From Porphyrobacter sp. (GTDB taxonomy: Bacteria; Pseudomonadota; Alphaproteobacteria; Sphingomonadales; Sphingomonadaceae), in the NCBI GenBank assembly GCA_014359685.1, contig JACIYY010000141.1:1-8606 (forward strand): DNA of 8,606 bases, read 5' to 3'. This document shows positions 7,037 through 8,606 of this stretch, piece after piece. The stretch's first letter is position 1, and each line of letters opens with the position of its first letter. The notes under the pieces were generated by a model, which searched no databases, was not told the origin of the DNA, and saw only the letters and a program-made list of their open reading frames with translations. The position numbers were made by a program, and so were the translations under genes.

Positions 7037-8149
7037 CTACGAAGTCTGCGAGAAGTCGAGGTCGCGCGCGGTGAACACGCGGATCGGCTCGCCCTGGCGC
7101 ACGCGCACGGTCGGGCTGATCTGGCCGCCCTGCTGCAGCGCGGTGGAGGCCGCGCTCTCGCCGCCGCCCAGCACGACGGCGGTGCCGCTGCCGGCGGTCG
7201 CGGTCAGCCCGCCGATCACCGACAGCAGCATCGCCGATCCGAAGCGCTGGAAGAAGTGGTTGTCGACCTTGCCGGGCAGGCCGCCGCTGCCGTCGAAGGC
7301 GCTGGCCGGGCTGGCGAGCGCGACCGATACGCCATCGGGCCGGATCAGCCGGGTCCAGATCACATAGGCGCGCTTCTGCCCGGCCTGAAGCCCGGACTGG
7401 TACTGGCCGATCAGCCGGCTGCTGCGCGGCACCAGGACGCGGCTGCCATCGAAGCTGCGGACATCGGTGCTCACCACAGCGCGGACATAGCCGGGCACGT
7501 CGGTGTTGATCGCGGTTTCCAGGATCGCCGGGATCATGGTGCCCTGCGTCACCGTGGTCTTGGGATCGACGTCGGACCGGGCCACCGCCGGCCCGCCGCC
7601 CACCCCGCCCACGCGGCTGGCGAAATCGGCGGCCGTGCCGCCCCCGGGAGCGGCGGCCGCCTCGGCCGGGGTGCCGGGCGCAGGCTCGGTCAGCGGCGCG
7701 GCGCCCGCGCCGGCGTCGAACACCAGTGCGGGCGAGGCATAGGGGTTGGTCGCCGGCAGCGCGCTGGTCGCCGGCGGCTGGGCATAGACCGGCGCCGGCG
7801 CGGGATCGGCCTGGCCGCCCGGCGCGGCGTTGATCAGCGGCACCTCCTCGCCGGGCTGGGCCGGCGGGATCAGCGCGTTGGCCGGCGGCTGGGCAGGCGG
7901 TGCGGCGGCGGGCGGCGCGTCCTCCATGCGCGAGGCGTTGAGACCCCACAGAGTGGCCGCGCCGAGCAGCGCGACGAAGCCGATTCCGGCGGCGAGGCCG
8001 AGCGCATCGGACCGGCCCTTCTTGCCTGCCACCACCGGATAGGCGGTGCGGCTGGCAAGATCGATCACCTCGGCCGAGGCGGTCTCGCGCGGATCGACAT
8101 CGTTCTGCGCCTTCAGCCCCTTTTCGGGCAGCCGCATGGCCAGCTTCAT
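7037..8149 (-). CDS. virB10: VirB10-family (TrbI-like) type IV secretion core channel protein
   Basis: VirB10 spans the envelope: cytoplasmic N-terminus, one inner-membrane helix, a flexible periplasmic stretch, and a C-terminal domain forming the outer-membrane pore with VirB7/VirB9, opened by ATPase energy. The 370-residue product shows this order: a charged N-terminus (1-47), one membrane helix LGLAAGIGFVALLGAATLWG (50-69), a Pro/Ala-rich disordered stretch (about 78-170), and the VirB10/TrbI domain (about 195-365), with GTMIPAILETAINTDVPGYV (203-222), SRVLVPRSSRLIGQY (236-250) and the hydrophobic segment FGSAMLLSVIGGLTA (303-317), near where the outer-membrane antenna is expected. The start at 8149 is firm: GGAGG lies seven bases upstream and the ATG shares one base with the virB9 stop (TGATG). 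The longer open frame upstream overlaps virB9 and is rejected. The Ala/Pro richness is partly a result of high GC. Confidence 0.94.
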   Translation of the reverse strand: MKLAMRLPEKGLKAQNDVDPRETASAEVIDLASRTAYPVVAGKKGRSDALGLAAGIGFVALLGAATLWGLNASRMEDAPPAAAPPAQPPANALIPPAQPGEEVPLINAAPGGQADPAPAPVYAQPPATSALPATNPYASPALVFDAGAGAAPLTEPAPGTPAEAAAAPGGGTAADFASRVGGVGGGPAVARSDVDPKTTVTQGTMIPAILETAINTDVPGYVRAVVSTDVRSFDGSRVLVPRSSRLIGQYQSGLQAGQKRAYVIWTRLIRPDGVSVALASPASAFDGSGGLPGKVDNHFFQRFGSAMLLSVIGGLTATAGSGTAVVLGGGESAASTALQQGGQISPTVRVRQGEPIRVFTARDLDFSQTS

Positions 8150-8606
8150 CACTTCACCTCCGTCTGGCCGGCACCGGCCCCTGTAGCGACCTGTGTGCCG
8201 ACTTGCGCCAGCGCGCCCGCTCGTCCCGCGCCCGCCGACCGCTCGTCGTCCGGCCCCTCGTTCACGGGCCCTTCGTTGATCAGGGTCGCGACATCGTCGC
8301 CCGATCGCAGCACGATCTCGCGCGGCACCCCGTCGACCACGATCACCTCGCCGCGCACGGCGAAATTGACCGGGCCTTCGGTGCCCTCGAAATCCTTGAC
8401 CAGAATCGCCGGCAGCGTGGCGCCGCTCGTCCACGACAGGAAGGTCGCCTCGCCATCGTCATACACTTCGCGCGGCCACAGCCGGGAATCGCCGCGGCTG
8501 CGCCACCTGGTGTTGATCCGCGCCGGGTCCAGCACGGCATAGGGGTCGGTCGCGGCGGCCATCTCGATCGGGGTGGCGGTGGGCAGCGGCGCCGCACCGG
8601 CCGCGC
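8149..8606 (-). CDS. virB9: VirB9/TrbG-family type IV secretion core protein (C-terminal part)
   Basis: The reading frame is open through the right edge, so the 5' part, including signal peptide and N-terminal domain, is missing; the ATG at 8562 is internal. The visible 151 residues include the VirB9 C-terminal beta-sandwich: INTRWRSRGDSRLWPREVYD, then TFLSWTSGATLPAILVKD, VNFAVRGEVIVVDGVP and IVLRSGDDVATLIN. VirB9 is a periplasmic/outer-membrane core subunit whose C-terminal domain packs with the lipoprotein VirB7 and the VirB10 pore domain. The protein continues about 41 residues past the usual domain end with an acidic then Ala/Gly-rich tail containing NEGPV-NEGPD, which is unusual. It overlaps virB10 by one base, implying coupled translation in the canonical virB9-virB10-virB11 order. 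The earlier virB genes should lie to the right of the window. Confidence 0.9.
   Translation of the reverse strand, partial: AAGAAPLPTATPIEMAAATDPYAVLDPARINTRWRSRGDSRLWPREVYDDGEATFLSWTSGATLPAILVKDFEGTEGPVNFAVRGEVIVVDGVPREIVLRSGDDVATLINEGPVNEGPDDERSAGAGRAGALAQVGTQVATGAGAGQTEVK
8157..8161 (-). promoter_or_regulatory. Ribosome binding site of virB10
   Basis: The minus strand reads GGAGG followed by seven bases and the ATG at 8149-8147. It lies inside the last codons of virB9 and fixes the virB10 start, ruling out the longer upstream frame. It is the strongest Shine-Dalgarno among the complete genes here, consistent with high independent translation of VirB10. Confidence 0.75.

Noticed and set aside
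7020..7949. Open extension of the virB11 frame upstream into virB10.
   Set aside because: The translated extension has no VirB11 similarity and overlaps the intact virB10 gene completely; ATG 7019 gives a normal-length VirB11.
8150..8434. Open extension of the virB10 frame upstream into virB9.
   Set aside because: It overlaps the VirB9 domain, has no VirB10-like sequence, and ATG 8149 has a GGAGG site at ideal spacing.
2238..8542. A chain of long plus-strand open frames (529, 635, 494 and 428 residues) opposite ppx, ppk1, virB11 and virB10.
   Set aside because: They lie antisense to well-recognised genes, have low-complexity Arg/Ala/Gly/His-rich products, no recognisable domains and no Shine-Dalgarno support. 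High GC at third positions removes stop codons from the opposite strand.

Overview
The window is very GC-rich (a strong preference for G or C at third codon positions can be read by eye). Its gene families look alphaproteobacterial, most likely Sphingomonadales: a sphingomonad-style TonB-dependent receptor, a ppk-ppx pair overlapping by four bases, and a VirB9/10/11 set of the type found on sphingomonad chromosomes and plasmids. The lineage call is inference from protein style and needs a database search. No rRNA, tRNA, CRISPR array, insertion sequence or transposase is visible, and no stretch over 300 bases lacks a gene.

Layout, left to right. (1) The first 53 bases are the 5' end of folD on the minus strand, running off the left edge. 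(2) A 57-base divergent gap holds a REP-like imperfect palindrome that reaches over the first ATG of the next gene. (3) A TonB-dependent outer-membrane receptor runs on the plus strand, 111-2162. (4) After an 18-base convergent gap, everything to the right edge is on the minus strand. In transcription order (right to left) this is virB9 (3' part only), virB10, virB11, a 79-base gap with a hairpin, ppk1, then ppx.

How the genes work together. VirB9 and VirB10 are core-channel subunits of a type IV secretion system, and VirB11 is its traffic ATPase. virB9/virB10 overlap by one base (TGATG) and virB10/virB11 are 17 bases apart, so they look like the distal end of a longer virB operon whose earlier genes lie beyond 8606. 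ppk1 makes polyphosphate from ATP and ppx degrades it; their ATGA overlap implies translational coupling and one polyphosphate-turnover module. No convincing promoter separates virB11 from ppk1, so read-through from the secretion operon into the polyphosphate genes is possible but unproven.

I found no clearly new biological system. The points most worth a second look are the virB-to-ppk junction with its U-less hairpin, the palindrome over the receptor's start codon, the low-complexity insert and tandem 12-mer in ppx, and the unusual C-terminal tail of VirB9.
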